In this document: positions 1 to 9,623 of the stretch, piece by piece | Numbering within the stretch: position 1 is the first letter of the stretch | How the letters are laid out: each line of letters opens with the position of its first letter | Source of the DNA: Xanthomonas sp. Leaf148 | Lineage (GTDB): Bacteria > Pseudomonadota > Gammaproteobacteria > Xanthomonadales > Xanthomonadaceae | NCBI RefSeq assembly: GCF_001423585.1 | Contig: NZ_LMOP01000010.1 | Coordinates: 258,893 to 322,892, forward strand | DNA length: 64,000 nucleotides | Direction of reading: 5' to 3' | Position numbers and translations under genes: made by a program | Notes under the pieces: generated by a model | What the model was told of the DNA's origin: nothing | The model's database searches: none | Seen by the model: the letters and a program-made list of their open reading frames with translations, nothing else

Positions 1-1839
1 CGGCTGGAAATGCGCGAGCAGCTGGAATGAGTCCAGGCCCGAACCAAACTGCTCCAGCCCGACTTTGCAGCCCATCGCTGACACTGCCGCCAGAAACTGC
101 TGGGCATTGCGCAGATGCGTAAACACCTTCGATTCCGGCGTCTGCAACCACAAGCGCTCGCCCGGCACGCCGTACACCGCCAACTGCTCGCGGATGGTGT
201 CGATCATCTGCGGGTCGGAGAACGAGTTCGGCCCGACACGCACCAGTAGATGCGTTTTGTGCCCCGCACGTTGCCGTTCACCGAGCTGACGGATGGCGCG
301 GGCCACCACCCAGCGGTCGATTTCGGTGACCAGGTCGTGCTCTTCGGCAATGGCCATGAAGGCATTCGGCGACATCATCTCGCCGTTGCGATCCAGGCGC
401 AGGAACGCCTGATACAGCTCCAGCGGCTCGCCCTGCAGATTGAGCACCGGCTGGTAATGCAGCAGGAAGCCATCGCCAACCAGTGCCTCGCGCAGTTGCT
501 CGACCCAGCGCTCGATGCGTTCTTCCTCGGCGCGGTCGGAGGCGGCCGGGTCGTAGATGCTCACCGCGTTGCCGCCGAGTTCGGCGGTGGTGCGCACCGC
601 CTCGGTCCCGCGATTGAGCACCTGGCCGATGCTGGCGATCTTTTCGCCGATCTGCACGCCGCCGATGCTCACCGTGACCGTGGCCGAGCGCGAGCCGACG
701 CTGAAAACATGCTGTGCGAACGCATCGCGTACCGTTTCCGCCAGCGCGTGGGAGCGTGCGTAGTTGCCGTCCAGCAACAGGGCAAAGCTGTGCTCGCCGA
801 AGCGCGCCGCCACCACGCTTTCATCGACGATACCGGCCACATGCGCGGCCATCGCGGCGATCAGAGCGTCGGCCGAGTCCAGGCCGATCTCGGGAAGGAT
901 GCGCGCATAGTGATCCGGCTCGATCAGCAGAAAGCCAGATTGGCCTTCGCTGCGGCCGGCGCGCGCCACCGCCTGTTCCAGCGCCACCATGAAGGTGGGC
1001 CGGTTGAGCAGGCCGGTGACCTGATCGCGCTGGCGTAGATCTTCGACCTCGCGCGCCAGTTCCGGGTCGAATTCCTCGCGGCGGCGGAACACCACCTGGA
1101 TGCATGGCTCGCCTTCGTAGGTGGCGGTGGCAAATTCCATCGTCGCCGGGAAGGTGTCGCCTTCCAGTCGGCGCGCGTCGACCTTGTACTGCGCCGGCGT
1201 CGGCTCGCCCTTGGCCATGGCCTTGAGCAATTGCTTGAAGTCGTCGACGTACTGCGCGGCGATCATGTCCAGCAGCGACACGCCTTCGACATCGTCGAAC
1301 GACTCGAAACCGAACATTTCCAGATACGCCTCATTGGCGCGGATATGCATGCCTTCGTGCACGTAGGCGATGGGGTCGCGCGAAGAGGCGATCAGTGCGT
1401 CGCAGCGGCGCTCGGTTTCGCGCATCTGCGCTTCGATGCGACGCAGACCGCGACGCGCCTGCAGGTCGGCCCATTCCGAACGCACCAGGGAGAGCAGGTG
1501 TTCGGGACGGTGGCGCAGCACGATGGCACGGATGCCGTGCGCAGCGGCCTCGACCAATGCGTTTTCTTCGATGCGCTCGGCCAGCAGGATGATCGGAATG
1601 TCCTTGCCGCTGCCGGCGATCTGCTGCTGCAGAGCGCTCATCGGAATCTGCAGCGCCTGCCCATGCAGGGCCAGATCGATCTGGCCGGCAAGCATGCTGG
1701 CGAGCTCTTCCGGAGATTGCGGGCGCGAAGGCCGCACCGCGATGCCGCCGTTGCGCAGCGCCGTCACGATCGCCTCCGCACGCTCGACACTGTCGTCGAC
1801 GATCATCAGGCGGAGGGTGAGATCTTTACCTCTTTGCAT
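1..1839 (-). CDS. fimX: FimX-like REC-PAS-GGDEF-EAL protein with degenerate catalytic motifs (3' end outside window)
   Basis: The open frame starts at the ATG at 1839 and runs 613 codons off the left edge without a stop. Order: N-terminal receiver-like fold (MIVDDS near residue 12), PAS-like region (about 150-260), GGDEF-like domain, EAL-like domain. Both enzymatic signatures are degraded: GGDEF reads GEHSF (about 348-352), EAL reads QAF (about 477-479), and the usual DDFG(T/S)G reads EQFGSG. That pattern is typical of FimX, a c-di-GMP-binding effector that works with PilZ and PilB in type IV pilus assembly, not an enzyme. Xanthomonas FimX is roughly 690 residues, so about 75 C-terminal residues are probably missing here. 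Binding rather than hydrolysis of c-di-GMP is inferred from the family. Confidence 0.85.
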   Translation of the reverse strand, partial: MQRGKDLTLRLMIVDDSVERAEAIVTALRNGGIAVRPSRPQSPEELASMLAGQIDLALHGQALQIPMSALQQQIAGSGKDIPIILLAERIEENALVEAAAHGIRAIVLRHRPEHLLSLVRSEWADLQARRGLRRIEAQMRETERRCDALIASSRDPIAYVHEGMHIRANEAYLEMFGFESFDDVEGVSLLDMIAAQYVDDFKQLLKAMAKGEPTPAQYKVDARRLEGDTFPATMEFATATYEGEPCIQVVFRRREEFDPELAREVEDLRQRDQVTGLLNRPTFMVALEQAVARAGRSEGQSGFLLIEPDHYARILPEIGLDSADALIAAMAAHVAGIVDESVVAARFGEHSFALLLDGNYARSHALAETVRDAFAQHVFSVGSRSATVTVSIGGVQIGEKIASIGQVLNRGTEAVRTTAELGGNAVSIYDPAASDRAEEERIERWVEQLREALVGDGFLLHYQPVLNLQGEPLELYQAFLRLDRNGEMMSPNAFMAIAEEHDLVTEIDRWVVARAIRQLGERQRAGHKTHLLVRVGPNSFSDPQMIDTIREQLAVYGVPGERLWLQTPESKVFTHLRNAQQFLAAVSAMGCKVGLEQFGSGLDSFQLLAHFQP

Positions 1840-1956
1840 GCGCAACTCCCTGGCGACGGGCTTTAATACACGAAGGTCATCGGCTGCGTCCATGTCTGTG
1901 GGCAAAGCCGCATCCGGTGTGAGACTTGGGCCACGCTTCCGCGCGATGAAGAGGGA

Positions 1957-3138
1957 TCAGGCCACGCTGCCTGCGGCATGTCCCGATGCCCAGGCCCACT
2001 GAAAGTTGTACCCACCCAGCCAGCCGGTGACATCCAGCACTTCGCCGACGAAGTACAGGCCAGTCACCAGACGCGACTCCATGGTCGCACTTGAGACCTG
2101 ATCGGTATCGACTCCGCCCAGCGTTACTTCAGCGGTGCGGTAACCCTCGGTTCCGCTGGCAATCAGCGGGAAGGCGGAAAGCAGGTCGGCCGCGCTCTGC
2201 AGCTGCGGTGGATCCAGCTGACGCACCGGTTTGTCCGGCAACCACGCTTCGCACAGGCGTTGCGCAAAGCGTCGCGGCATCACATCGCCCAGCACATTGC
2301 GCAGCTCGGTGGCCCCGCGTTGCTGCTTCTGCTCGCGCAGCCATGCGCCCGCGTCGTGTCCCGGCAGCAGGTCGAGCCGCAAGTCGTCGCCAGGTTGCCA
2401 ATAAGACGAGATCTGCAGGATCGCCGGCCCGCTCACGCCGCGGTGGGTGAGCAGCATGAAGTTGCGGAAACTGACCCCGTTGCAGTGCGCCTCCACCTGC
2501 AGGGCGAGGCCGGACAAGTCCTGCAGACGTTCCTGATGCTTGCCGCTCAGGGTGAGCGGCACCAGCCCGGCGCGCGTCGGCAGCAGCGTATGGCCGAATT
2601 GCTTGGCCAGGGCGTAACCGAAGCCGCTGGCGCCCATGCTGGGAATCGACAGCCCGCCGGTGGCGACGATCAGCGATTGCGCCTGTACGCGCCCCAGGCT
2701 GGTGTCGACCGTGAAGCCGTCGCTGTCGCGGCGGACCGAACGCACCTCGCATTGGGTGTGGATCTGCACCCCGGCTGCTTCGCACTCGTCCAGCAACAGC
2801 CGCACGATCTGCTTGGATGAGGTATCGCAGAACAGCTGGCCCAGCTCTTTCTCGTGATAGGCGATGCCGTGACGCTCGACCAGCTCCACGAAATCGCCCG
2901 GGCTGTAGCGCGCCAGCGCAGACTTGCAAAAATGGCGATTGGCGGAAATGAAGTTGCCCGGCGTGGTGCCGGTATTGGTGAAATTGCAGCGCCCGCCGCC
3001 GGACATCAGGATTTTCTTGCCGACCTTGTTGGCGTGGTCCAGCACCAGCACCTGACGGCCGCGTCGGCCGGCGGTGAAGGCGCTCATCAGGCCGGCAGCC
3101 CCGGCACCGATGACCAGCACGTCGCAACGCATGTTCAT
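1957..3138 (-). CDS. BaiN/HI0933-family FAD-dependent oxidoreductase
   Basis: 393 residues. The N-terminus holds a Rossmann dinucleotide motif (VIGAGAAGL, residues 7-15) followed by GKKILMSGGGRCNFTN, the hallmark of the HI0933/YhiN/BaiN flavoprotein family. A second FAD-contacting segment lies at the C-terminus (GGYNFQWAWASG). Members bind FAD; physiological substrates are mostly unknown, and BaiN itself is a bile-acid reductase of gut clostridia, so that function should not be transferred. The start overlaps the stop of the upstream yaeQ gene by 4 bases (ATGA, 3135-3138), so the two are translationally coupled. Confidence 0.88.
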   Translation of the reverse strand: MNMRCDVLVIGAGAAGLMSAFTAGRRGRQVLVLDHANKVGKKILMSGGGRCNFTNTGTTPGNFISANRHFCKSALARYSPGDFVELVERHGIAYHEKELGQLFCDTSSKQIVRLLLDECEAAGVQIHTQCEVRSVRRDSDGFTVDTSLGRVQAQSLIVATGGLSIPSMGASGFGYALAKQFGHTLLPTRAGLVPLTLSGKHQERLQDLSGLALQVEAHCNGVSFRNFMLLTHRGVSGPAILQISSYWQPGDDLRLDLLPGHDAGAWLREQKQQRGATELRNVLGDVMPRRFAQRLCEAWLPDKPVRQLDPPQLQSAADLLSAFPLIASGTEGYRTAEVTLGGVDTDQVSSATMESRLVTGLYFVGEVLDVTGWLGGYNFQWAWASGHAAGSVA

Positions 3139-3683
3139 TCGGCTGGCGCTTGCCGCACCATCGGGGTCAGGGTGACGCTGCCGTGGTCAGCCAGCATCTG
3201 CACTTCGCCGTCCTGGATGATCACGTCAAAACGCATGCCGCGCTGGATCAGCGCTCCCAGGGCCTCAGTGGCCTGCGATTCCAGTTCGATCACGCGCAGG
3301 TTGCTGTGCCGGCCCATGGCGTTGGCGTGTTTCTTCCACCAGGTTTCGGTGGCCTGGCCGCCGTAGCCGATCACTACCGCTTCGCGCGAACGGTTGCAGG
3401 CCTTGCGTACGCGGCTCTCGTCGGGCTGGCCGAGGTCGATCCATAGATCCGGGTCGCCGGTGTAGTCGCGCCGCCAAAGGTCGGGCTCGTCGTCGTTGCT
3501 GAGGCCGCGGCCAAATTCCAGGCGGTCGTCGGCGAACAAGGCGAACGCGAGCAGCCGCACCATCAGGCGCTCGTCGGTTTCGGAAGGATGTTGGGCCAGG
3601 GTCAGCGGATGGTTGGCGTAGTAGCCGCGGTCCATGTCGCTGATCTGAAGTTCCGCCCTGCGGACGGTGGCGGTGAGAGCCAT
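3135..3683 (-). CDS. yaeQ: YaeQ family protein
   Basis: 182 residues, the normal family length, matching YaeQ throughout: N-terminal ATVRRAELQISDMDRGYY, central HPSETDERLMVRLLAFALF, then LWIDLGQPDESRVRKAC. YaeQ has a PD-(D/E)XK nuclease-like fold, and the acidic/lysine residues of that fold are present (E in SETDER, D in LWIDLG). No enzymatic role is established. It was once proposed to compensate for loss of RfaH, but this is not secure. It overlaps the next gene by 4 bases. Confidence 0.9.
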   Translation of the reverse strand: MALTATVRRAELQISDMDRGYYANHPLTLAQHPSETDERLMVRLLAFALFADDRLEFGRGLSNDDEPDLWRRDYTGDPDLWIDLGQPDESRVRKACNRSREAVVIGYGGQATETWWKKHANAMGRHSNLRVIELESQATEALGALIQRGMRFDVIIQDGEVQMLADHGSVTLTPMVRQAPAE

Positions 3684-3739
3684 CAGGATGCCGATTGCAA
3701 AGGGCGCTCATGATACGCGCCCGCTCCATCTGCGGCGCG

Positions 3740-4225
3740 TTAGGTCGGCGTGCGCGGTTGCGCGGCCAGCCAGCGGTCCAGCTGGGCAGCGAATGCCTGA
3801 CGATCGCGTGCGTGCAGTGCCGGCGGCCCGCCGGTCGCGATGCCTGCACCGCGCAACTCCTCCATGAAGCCACGGACCGACAGGCGCTCCTTGATGGTAT
3901 TGCTGGTGAACGCTTCGCCGCGCAGGCCGACCGCCGTAGCACCGGCTTCCAGCGCGCGTGCGGCCAGCGGAATGTCCTGGGTCACCACCAGGTCGCCTGC
4001 GGCCACCCGTTCGGCGATCGCGTCGTCTGCCGCGTCCGGGCCGCCAGGCACCTGCAAGGCGCGGACATGGGGCAGGGACGGCGTACTGAGATAGTGATTG
4101 GCGACCAGAGTCACGGCGGTGCCGGTGCGCGCAGCGGCGCGGAACAGGATGTCGCGGATCACCGCGGGGCAGGCGTCGGCATCGACCCAGATCTGCGCGC
4201 GTGTCGGTGTTTGAGGCGTATTCAT
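3740..4225 (-). CDS. YaiI/YqxD family protein (UPF0178, DUF188)
   Basis: 161 residues from the ATG at 4225; an upstream in-frame ATG at 4348 would add 41 residues of non-family sequence running into the csp promoter region. The start [16 protein letters not shown] and the later [16 protein letters not shown] are the conserved blocks of the YaiI/YqxD family, a NYN/PIN-like nuclease fold with conserved aspartates. No function is established. It lies 56 bases upstream of yaeQ on the same strand and is divergent from the cold-shock gene. Confidence 0.88.
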   Translation of the reverse strand: MNTPQTPTRAQIWVDADACPAVIRDILFRAAARTGTAVTLVANHYLSTPSLPHVRALQVPGGPDAADDAIAERVAAGDLVVTQDIPLAARALEAGATAVGLRGEAFTSNTIKERLSVRGFMEELRGAGIATGGPPALHARDRQAFAAQLDRWLAAQPRTPT

Positions 4226-4493
4226 CGCACTATTGTGGATGGGGAGGGACCTGACAGACAGTCGGATTTGGCCTGACTGCAAAAGATTTGACGCGAGGTG
4301 TCGCTTTTTGCCGAAAACACGAGTACTGTGCACGCACTGTGTTTGCAAGGGTCACCGTGAATCGTGGCCTGATGCAGCCGGATCGTTACAGATCTCGCTT
4401 CATCGTTCCGCTTTACCAACGCCTGCAACTCAGTCTCAGCTCCGGCTTTTCGGACGCTGCGATTTATCAATCAATAGTTCAGGAGTTAGTAAA

Positions 4494-4703
4494 ATGTCAG
4501 ATCGTCAGATGGGTGTCGTGAAGTGGTTCAATGATGCCAAGGGCTTCGGCTTCATCACCCCGGAAAGCGGCCCGGACCTGTTCGTGCATTTCCGTGCCAT
4601 CCAGGGCACCGGCTTCAAGTCGCTGCAGGAAGGCCAGAAGGTCTCCTTCGTCGCCGTGCAGGGCCAGAAGGGCATGCAGGCTGACCAGGTGCAGGCGGTC
4701 TAA
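4494..4703 (+). CDS. Cold-shock domain protein (CspA family)
   Basis: 69 residues, a single OB-fold cold-shock domain. RNP1 (KGFGFI) and RNP2 (DLFVHF) are both intact. It binds single-stranded RNA/DNA and melts mRNA secondary structure. The ATG at 4494 follows the Shine-Dalgarno AGGAG. About 270 bases separate it from the divergent yaiI-family gene, room for the long structured leader usual for csp genes, though I did not identify a specific cold-box. A strong terminator follows at 4731. Confidence 0.95.
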   Translation: MSDRQMGVVKWFNDAKGFGFITPESGPDLFVHFRAIQGTGFKSLQEGQKVSFVAVQGQKGMQADQVQAV

Positions 4704-4730
4704 TCCGTCTGCAACCTTAGGGTTGCCAAA

Positions 4731-4764
4731 AACGCCGGTCGCGAAAGCGGCCGGCGTTTTTTAT
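4731..4764 (+). terminator. Rho-independent terminator of the cold-shock gene
   Basis: Twelve-pair stem AACGCCGGTCGC / GCGGCCGGCGTT with one G-T pair, a GAAA tetraloop, then a T-run. It begins 28 bases after the csp stop. Confidence 0.9.
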
Positions 4765-5087
4765 TGTCGGCGTTTTTATTATCCCTTAGTGACCCTGCGC
4801 CGGTGTGGTCGTGTGTGTCTCCACGCCACGGCTGGTCTGCATCCAGTTCGTGCCTGTCCGATGTTCGATTTGCCGAGTTTCCCGGTCTTCCTGCCGCCTC
4901 CAGTCGTCCAATCACGTTAGTTGGCCAGCCTGCCTCTGCGGCGGTTACTCAACACGTACGTTACGTCGGGCGATACGCAAGAACGATCAAGCGACAGACC
5001 GACGATTGGTCGGCGGGCGGCAGTGCTTGCGTGCGGCAATGACGTCCAGGTGGGTAGGATGGCGTTTTCCGTGTGCGGCCGCTTGCC
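4765..5087. other. Intergenic, no gene recognised
   Basis: About 320 bases between the csp terminator and the GST start. Small open frames cross it in several frames but none has family features. It presumably holds the GST promoter; I see no clear -35/-10 pair. Confidence 0.5.
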
Positions 5088-5786
5088 ATGATCACTGTTC
5101 ACCATCTCAATAACTCCCGTTCGCAGCGCGTGCTGTGGCTGCTCGAAGAGTTGGCGCTGCCTTATCAGATCGTGCGCCATGAGCGCGATGCCAAGACCAT
5201 GTTGGCCCCGGCAGAGTTGCGCGCGATCCACCCGCTGGGCAAGTCGCCGGTCATTGTCGATGGCGGCCTGACCATCGCCGAGTCGGGCGCCATTCTCGAG
5301 TATCTGACCGAGCGCTACGACACCGAATGCGCACTGTCGCCGCCTGCACGGCCGATCGACTCCCCGGAGCGTCAGCAGTTCCGTTACTGGATGCACTACG
5401 CCGAGGGCTCGGCCATGCCCCCGCTGTTGATGACGTTGATCTTCGCTCGCATCCGGAGCGCGCCGATGCCGTTCTTCGCCAAACCCATTGCGCGTGCCAT
5501 CGTGGACAAGGCGATGTCGGGTTTTGTCGGACCGCAGGTGAAGTTGCATCTGGGCTGGATGGAGCAGTCGCTGCAGGCCAACACCTGGTTTGCCGGCGAG
5601 CGCTTTACCGCTGCCGATATCCAGATGAGTTTCCCGGCCCAGGCTGCGGCGGCACGGGGTGGCGGGCTGGAGAACTATCCGCGCTTGCGCGCGTTTCTGG
5701 AACGGATCGAGGCGCGCCCCGCGTATCAGGCTGCACTGAAGAAAGGTGGTCCCTATGCGCTGATGGGACGCAACAACAACGACTGA
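5088..5786 (+). CDS. Glutathione S-transferase family protein
   Basis: 232 residues from the ATG at 5088; a GTG at 5073 is in frame but less likely. The thioredoxin-like N-domain has the SRSQRVLWLLEEL start (catalytic Ser/Arg region, about residues 9-20) and the cis-Pro/glutathione-contacting block GKSPVIVDGGLTIAESGAI. The C-terminal helical domain carries WFAGERFTAADIQMSFP, with the GST N-capping/hydrophobic-staple motif (TAADI). Substrate cannot be told. It is monocistronic and followed by a hairpin. Confidence 0.9.
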   Translation: MITVHHLNNSRSQRVLWLLEELALPYQIVRHERDAKTMLAPAELRAIHPLGKSPVIVDGGLTIAESGAILEYLTERYDTECALSPPARPIDSPERQQFRYWMHYAEGSAMPPLLMTLIFARIRSAPMPFFAKPIARAIVDKAMSGFVGPQVKLHLGWMEQSLQANTWFAGERFTAADIQMSFPAQAAAARGGGLENYPRLRAFLERIEARPAYQAALKKGGPYALMGRNNND

Positions 5787-5803
5787 GGCTGGAGATGACA
5801 ACG

Positions 5804-5830
5804 GCGGCGTGGCTTCGGCAGCCACGCCGC
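5804..5830. terminator. Terminator-like hairpin between GST and the convergent esterase
   Basis: Perfect 11-pair stem GCGGCGTGGCT / AGCCACGCCGC with a 5-base loop. No T-run on either side, so termination efficiency is uncertain. Confidence 0.55.
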
Positions 5831-5903
5831 TGCTAGATCACCGGCCCATGACGGAACTGACAGCCGCGCACTCGCTCATCATGGTCGCCAACCCATCCCA
5901 GCC

Positions 5904-6779
5904 TTAGCGCGCTTTGCACTGCCGAAGAAATTGCACGGTGTCGCGAAGTTCCGGCGAATCGGCCGGCGGCTTGCGGAAGGCGAGCACCAGGCCCATGTGG
6001 CCGACGCCTGGATAAAACTTGACCTGCACGTTTTCTCCCTTGCTGCGCATGGCTTCGGCCAGCGCAACGCTGTTTTGTGGCTCGACGATGCGGTCGGCGT
6101 CGCCGTGCAACAGCAGCATCGGCGGTTCGTTGCCGTCGACGTAGAGCACCGGTTGCGACTTGGCCTGATCGGCTGACGAGGTGCCGAAGATCTCGACAAT
6201 TTCGGGATCGGTCATCGGAGCAAAATCATAGGGCCCGGCCAGGCCGACAAAGCCGCACAACTGCTGCGGTTGCAAGCCTTGCGCTTGCAACCAGCTGCGA
6301 TCGGTCGCCAGCAGCCCGGCGATGTGGGCACCGGCCGAGTGCCCCATCACGGCCAGCCGCGTGGGGTCGCCGCCGTACGCATGCGCGTGCCGATAGCTCC
6401 AGGCGGTTGCGCTGGCGGCGTCGGCCATGAACCCTTGCAGCCCCACCTGCGGGAACTTGCGGTAGTCGGCCACCATCGCGACGACACCTTGACGGGCCAG
6501 TGCGCGGCCCATCCAGCGATAATTGGCCCGCTTGCCGTGCTTCCAGGTGCCGCCATAGAAAAACACTACAACCGGCGCGTCCACCACACCCCGTGGCTGG
6601 TAGACGTCCAGTGCCAGACCATGTTCGGGGTCGAAGACCTGGTTGGGATGTTCGACGACGCCATCGCGGCTGGAGGCGGCATTGATGCCACCGAAGAACA
6701 CGCTGCTGCAGGCCGTCAGGCTGAGCGAGCCGAGCAGCAGGAGGGCGGGACGGATCCAGCGGAATGCGCGAAGAGGCAT
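5904..6779 (-). CDS. Lipoprotein alpha/beta hydrolase (esterase/lipase, BD-FAE-like)
   Basis: 291 residues. The signal peptide ends in a lipobox LTAC, giving lipidation at Cys24 and an envelope location. The catalytic domain shows an oxyanion-loop variant FYGGTWKHG, nucleophile elbow GHSAG, acid residue in HGDADRIV and the catalytic His in PGVGHMG, so the triad is complete. The family hydrolyses short acyl esters; the natural substrate is unknown. Convergent with the GST. Confidence 0.85.
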   Translation of the reverse strand: MPLRAFRWIRPALLLLGSLSLTACSSVFFGGINAASSRDGVVEHPNQVFDPEHGLALDVYQPRGVVDAPVVVFFYGGTWKHGKRANYRWMGRALARQGVVAMVADYRKFPQVGLQGFMADAASATAWSYRHAHAYGGDPTRLAVMGHSAGAHIAGLLATDRSWLQAQGLQPQQLCGFVGLAGPYDFAPMTDPEIVEIFGTSSADQAKSQPVLYVDGNEPPMLLLHGDADRIVEPQNSVALAEAMRSKGENVQVKFYPGVGHMGLVLAFRKPPADSPELRDTVQFLRQCKAR

Positions 6780-7059
6780 GGGCGATGTCGGTCAGGAAGG
6801 GGCGTGAGTCGGTGGGGTACGAACGAGTGGTGCGCGCTGGATCGCGTGCACGTCCATCGGCAGCGATGTCCGCCAATTGCGCATTGCATCGGCGGCCGTG
6901 TGGCGATTGCGACGCGTATTAGCGGTGATCTGTTGTCGCCAGCATGTGCAGGAGGAGCTCGCTTGGTGTCGGTATGCGAAGTGAAGATACGCTGCGCACG
7001 CGCGCCCGGATGCGGGGTGGCCCATGTCAAGTTCACCGTCGGTGGCCTAGTCTTGCGGC

Positions 7060-8616
7060 ATGACAACGCTGCACTTTGATAATCGCCTGCGCCAACAGTT
7101 GCCCGGCGACCCAGAAAACGGTTCGCGCCGTCGCGAGGTCAGCGCCGCCTGGTCGTCGGTGCTGCCGACCCCGGTTGCTGCGCCGCGCGTGATCGCCTAT
7201 TCGGCAGAGATGGCGCAGGCCCTCGGGTTGGACGCGGCCGAGATTGCGAGTGCGCGCTTTGCCGAGGTCTTTGGCGGCAATAGCCTGTATCCGGGCATGC
7301 AGCCATGGGCTGTCAATTACGGCGGTCACCAGTTCGGCCATTGGGCTGGCCAACTGGGCGACGGCCGGGCGATTTCCTTGGGCGAAGCGATCGGTGTGGA
7401 TGGCGGGCGTTACGAGTTGCAGCTCAAGGGCGCCGGTCCGACGCCGTATTCGCGCGGTGCCGATGGCCGGGCAGTGCTGCGGTCGTCGATTCGCGAATTC
7501 TTGTGCAGCGAAGCGATGCACCATCTCGGCGTGCCGACCACGCGTGCGTTGAGCCTGCTGACCACCGGCGATGCAGTGGTACGCGACATGTTCTACGACG
7601 GCCGGCCGCAGCGGGAGCCGGGGGCGATTGTGTGCCGGGTGGCGCCGTCGTTCATCCGCTTCGGCAATTTCGAATTGCCAAGTGCGCGCGGCGATGTCGC
7701 CCTGTTACGGCAATGGGTGGAGTTCACCATTGCGCGCGATTTCCCGGAACTGGACGGCAGTGGCGAGGCGCTCTATGCGGCGTGGTTCGCGCAGATCTGC
7801 GAACGCACTGCGGTGATGGTGGCGCACTGGATGCGGGTGGGCTTCGTGCACGGGGTGATGAATACCGACAACATGTCGATCCTGGGCCTGACCATCGATT
7901 ACGGCCCGTATGGGTGGATAGACGATTACGACCCGGACTGGACCCCGAACACCACCGATGCGCAGGGCCGCCGCTATCGCTTCGGCACCCAGCCGCAGGT
8001 GGCGTACTGGAACCTGGGCCGTCTGGCGCAGGCGCTGGCGCCGCTGTTTGCCGACGCCGCCCCCCTGCAGCAAGGGCTGGACCGGTTTCGCGACACGTAT
8101 CTGGCGTGCGACCGCAACGACGCCGCTGCCAAGTTGGGGCTGGCCGAGTGCCGCGACGAGGACCTGCAACTGCTCGATGCGCTGCGCGATCTGATGCGCG
8201 AGGCGGAAATGGACATGACGCTGACCTTCCGCGCGTTGATCGACCTCACACCTGAGCAGCCGGACCCACAGCTGCTGCACGAGGCGTTCTACGACGAACA
8301 CAAGCGCCTGGCCACTGCGCCGCAGCTGCACGACTGGTTACAGCGTTATGCCGCTCGGCTGCAGCAGGACAGCTTGTCGCTGGAGCAGCGGCGCGAGCGG
8401 ATGCGCCTGGCCAACCCGCGCTACGTGCTGCGCAATTACCTGGCGCAGCAGGCGATCGACAAGGCCGAGCAGGGCGACCCATCGGGCGTGCAGGAAGTGC
8501 TGGAGATCATGCGCCGGCCGTATGACGACCAACCAGGCAACGCGGCGTTCGCTGCCCGCCGGCCGGAGTGGGCGCGCGATCGCGCCGGGTGTTCGATGCT
8601 GTCCTGCAGTTCCTGA
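7060..8616 (+). CDS. selO: Protein adenylyltransferase SelO (YdiU/UPF0061)
   Basis: 518 residues, family-typical. SelO has a pseudokinase fold with inverted ATP and transfers AMP to Ser/Thr/Tyr of target proteins. Visible hallmarks are [38 protein letters not shown] (with the ATP-contacting Lys), [14 protein letters not shown] and [15 protein letters not shown] (metal-binding Asn/Asp). The C-terminus ends SCSS, the place where eukaryotic SelO has selenocysteine-Ser-Ser; here it is an ordinary cysteine. The start is the ATG at 7060; about 280 bases upstream hold no gene. Confidence 0.93.
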   Translation: MTTLHFDNRLRQQLPGDPENGSRRREVSAAWSSVLPTPVAAPRVIAYSAEMAQALGLDAAEIASARFAEVFGGNSLYPGMQPWAVNYGGHQFGHWAGQLGDGRAISLGEAIGVDGGRYELQLKGAGPTPYSRGADGRAVLRSSIREFLCSEAMHHLGVPTTRALSLLTTGDAVVRDMFYDGRPQREPGAIVCRVAPSFIRFGNFELPSARGDVALLRQWVEFTIARDFPELDGSGEALYAAWFAQICERTAVMVAHWMRVGFVHGVMNTDNMSILGLTIDYGPYGWIDDYDPDWTPNTTDAQGRRYRFGTQPQVAYWNLGRLAQALAPLFADAAPLQQGLDRFRDTYLACDRNDAAAKLGLAECRDEDLQLLDALRDLMREAEMDMTLTFRALIDLTPEQPDPQLLHEAFYDEHKRLATAPQLHDWLQRYAARLQQDSLSLEQRRERMRLANPRYVLRNYLAQQAIDKAEQGDPSGVQEVLEIMRRPYDDQPGNAAFAARRPEWARDRAGCSMLSCSS

Positions 8617-8708
8617 CGCGCTCAGATGCACGGATGCCATAAATGCCGCGTCAAGCGCTACGCAGCCTAGAATAGGGCGGTCCCCACCGGCAACGACGCC
8701 ATCCCACC

Positions 8709-9269
8709 ATGACAGACTGCACCCGCTGCGCCGGCACCAACTCCTCCGGCCCCAATCACTGGTCGGAACGGATTCGCGACATCGGCGATTTCCCCAAGCC
8801 GGGCATCGTCTTCAAGGACATCACGCCGCTGCTGTCCGATGGCCCGGATTTCGCCTCTGCGCTGGATGAGATGGCGCAGCCCTGGCGCACCACGCCGCTG
8901 GACGCGGTGCTGGGCATCGAAGCGCGCGGCTTCATCCTGGGCGCGGCCTTGGCGCGCGAACTGCGCACCGGGTTCGTGCCGGTGCGCAAGCCGGGCAAGC
9001 TGCCGGGGCGCACCCTGATCCAGGAATATGCCCTGGAATACGGCACCGATCGCATCGAAATGCACGAAGACGCATTGCCGCGCGGCGCGCGTGTGCTGAT
9101 TGTCGACGACGTGCTGGCCACCGGCGGCACGTTGCGTGCTGCGCTGAGCCTGGCCGCACAGCTGGAGCTGGAAATCGTTGGCGCGGCGGTGCTCGTCGAG
9201 CTGAAAGCATTGCAGGGCCGCGAGAAGTGGGTAAACGATGTGCCGCTGCTGGCGACCTTGGCTTACTGA
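8709..9269 (+). CDS. apt: Adenine phosphoribosyltransferase
   Basis: 186 residues. Catalyses adenine + PRPP to AMP + PPi in purine salvage. The PRPP-binding signature [13 protein letters not shown] is present and the N-terminal half has the apt-specific [19 protein letters not shown]. The start at 8709 gives a short N-terminal extension ([13 protein letters not shown]) relative to E. coli Apt. It stands alone, about 90 bases after selO. Confidence 0.95.
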   Translation: MTDCTRCAGTNSSGPNHWSERIRDIGDFPKPGIVFKDITPLLSDGPDFASALDEMAQPWRTTPLDAVLGIEARGFILGAALARELRTGFVPVRKPGKLPGRTLIQEYALEYGTDRIEMHEDALPRGARVLIVDDVLATGGTLRAALSLAAQLELEIVGAAVLVELKALQGREKWVNDVPLLATLAY

Positions 9270-9623
9270 GGTCGACCGCCTGACCTAGCGCGCTTGCCGG
9301 TAGATAGAGTCGCGGTGGGTGTTCGGAGTGCGCTTGCCAGCAGGCAGGCGCAATGGCCCTCGGGGTGCACAGCGAATGCGTCTGCATCGCAGCTCTCGGC
9401 CATGCTCTGGTACCTGCCCAGAACTGCGCGCTACCGGTTGTTGGCCGCGCCGAATCGTGTGTCGCGGCAGTCAATGCTACGAGCAAGTGCACGCATCGGC
9501 GTAACGCCAGCAAGGCCTCGCATGCGGCCGGCATTGCACCGGCCGCATCTGTCGCGTGAGATTCGCTGAACTCGGCCAACGCCGCATCCAGGTGCATGTG
9601 CTCGCGCACGCTACGACTGCTGT
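9270..9623. other. Intergenic between convergent apt and dbpA; no gene recognised
   Basis: About 350 bases. Several overlapping frames are open on both strands, as expected at this GC content, but none shows a family motif or a convincing start. No clear terminator hairpin was found for either gene. Confidence 0.5.

Noticed and set aside
8932..9609. 225-residue minus-strand frame overlapping apt
   Set aside because: The N-terminal part looks helical, but most of it lies antisense to apt and no family is recognisable.
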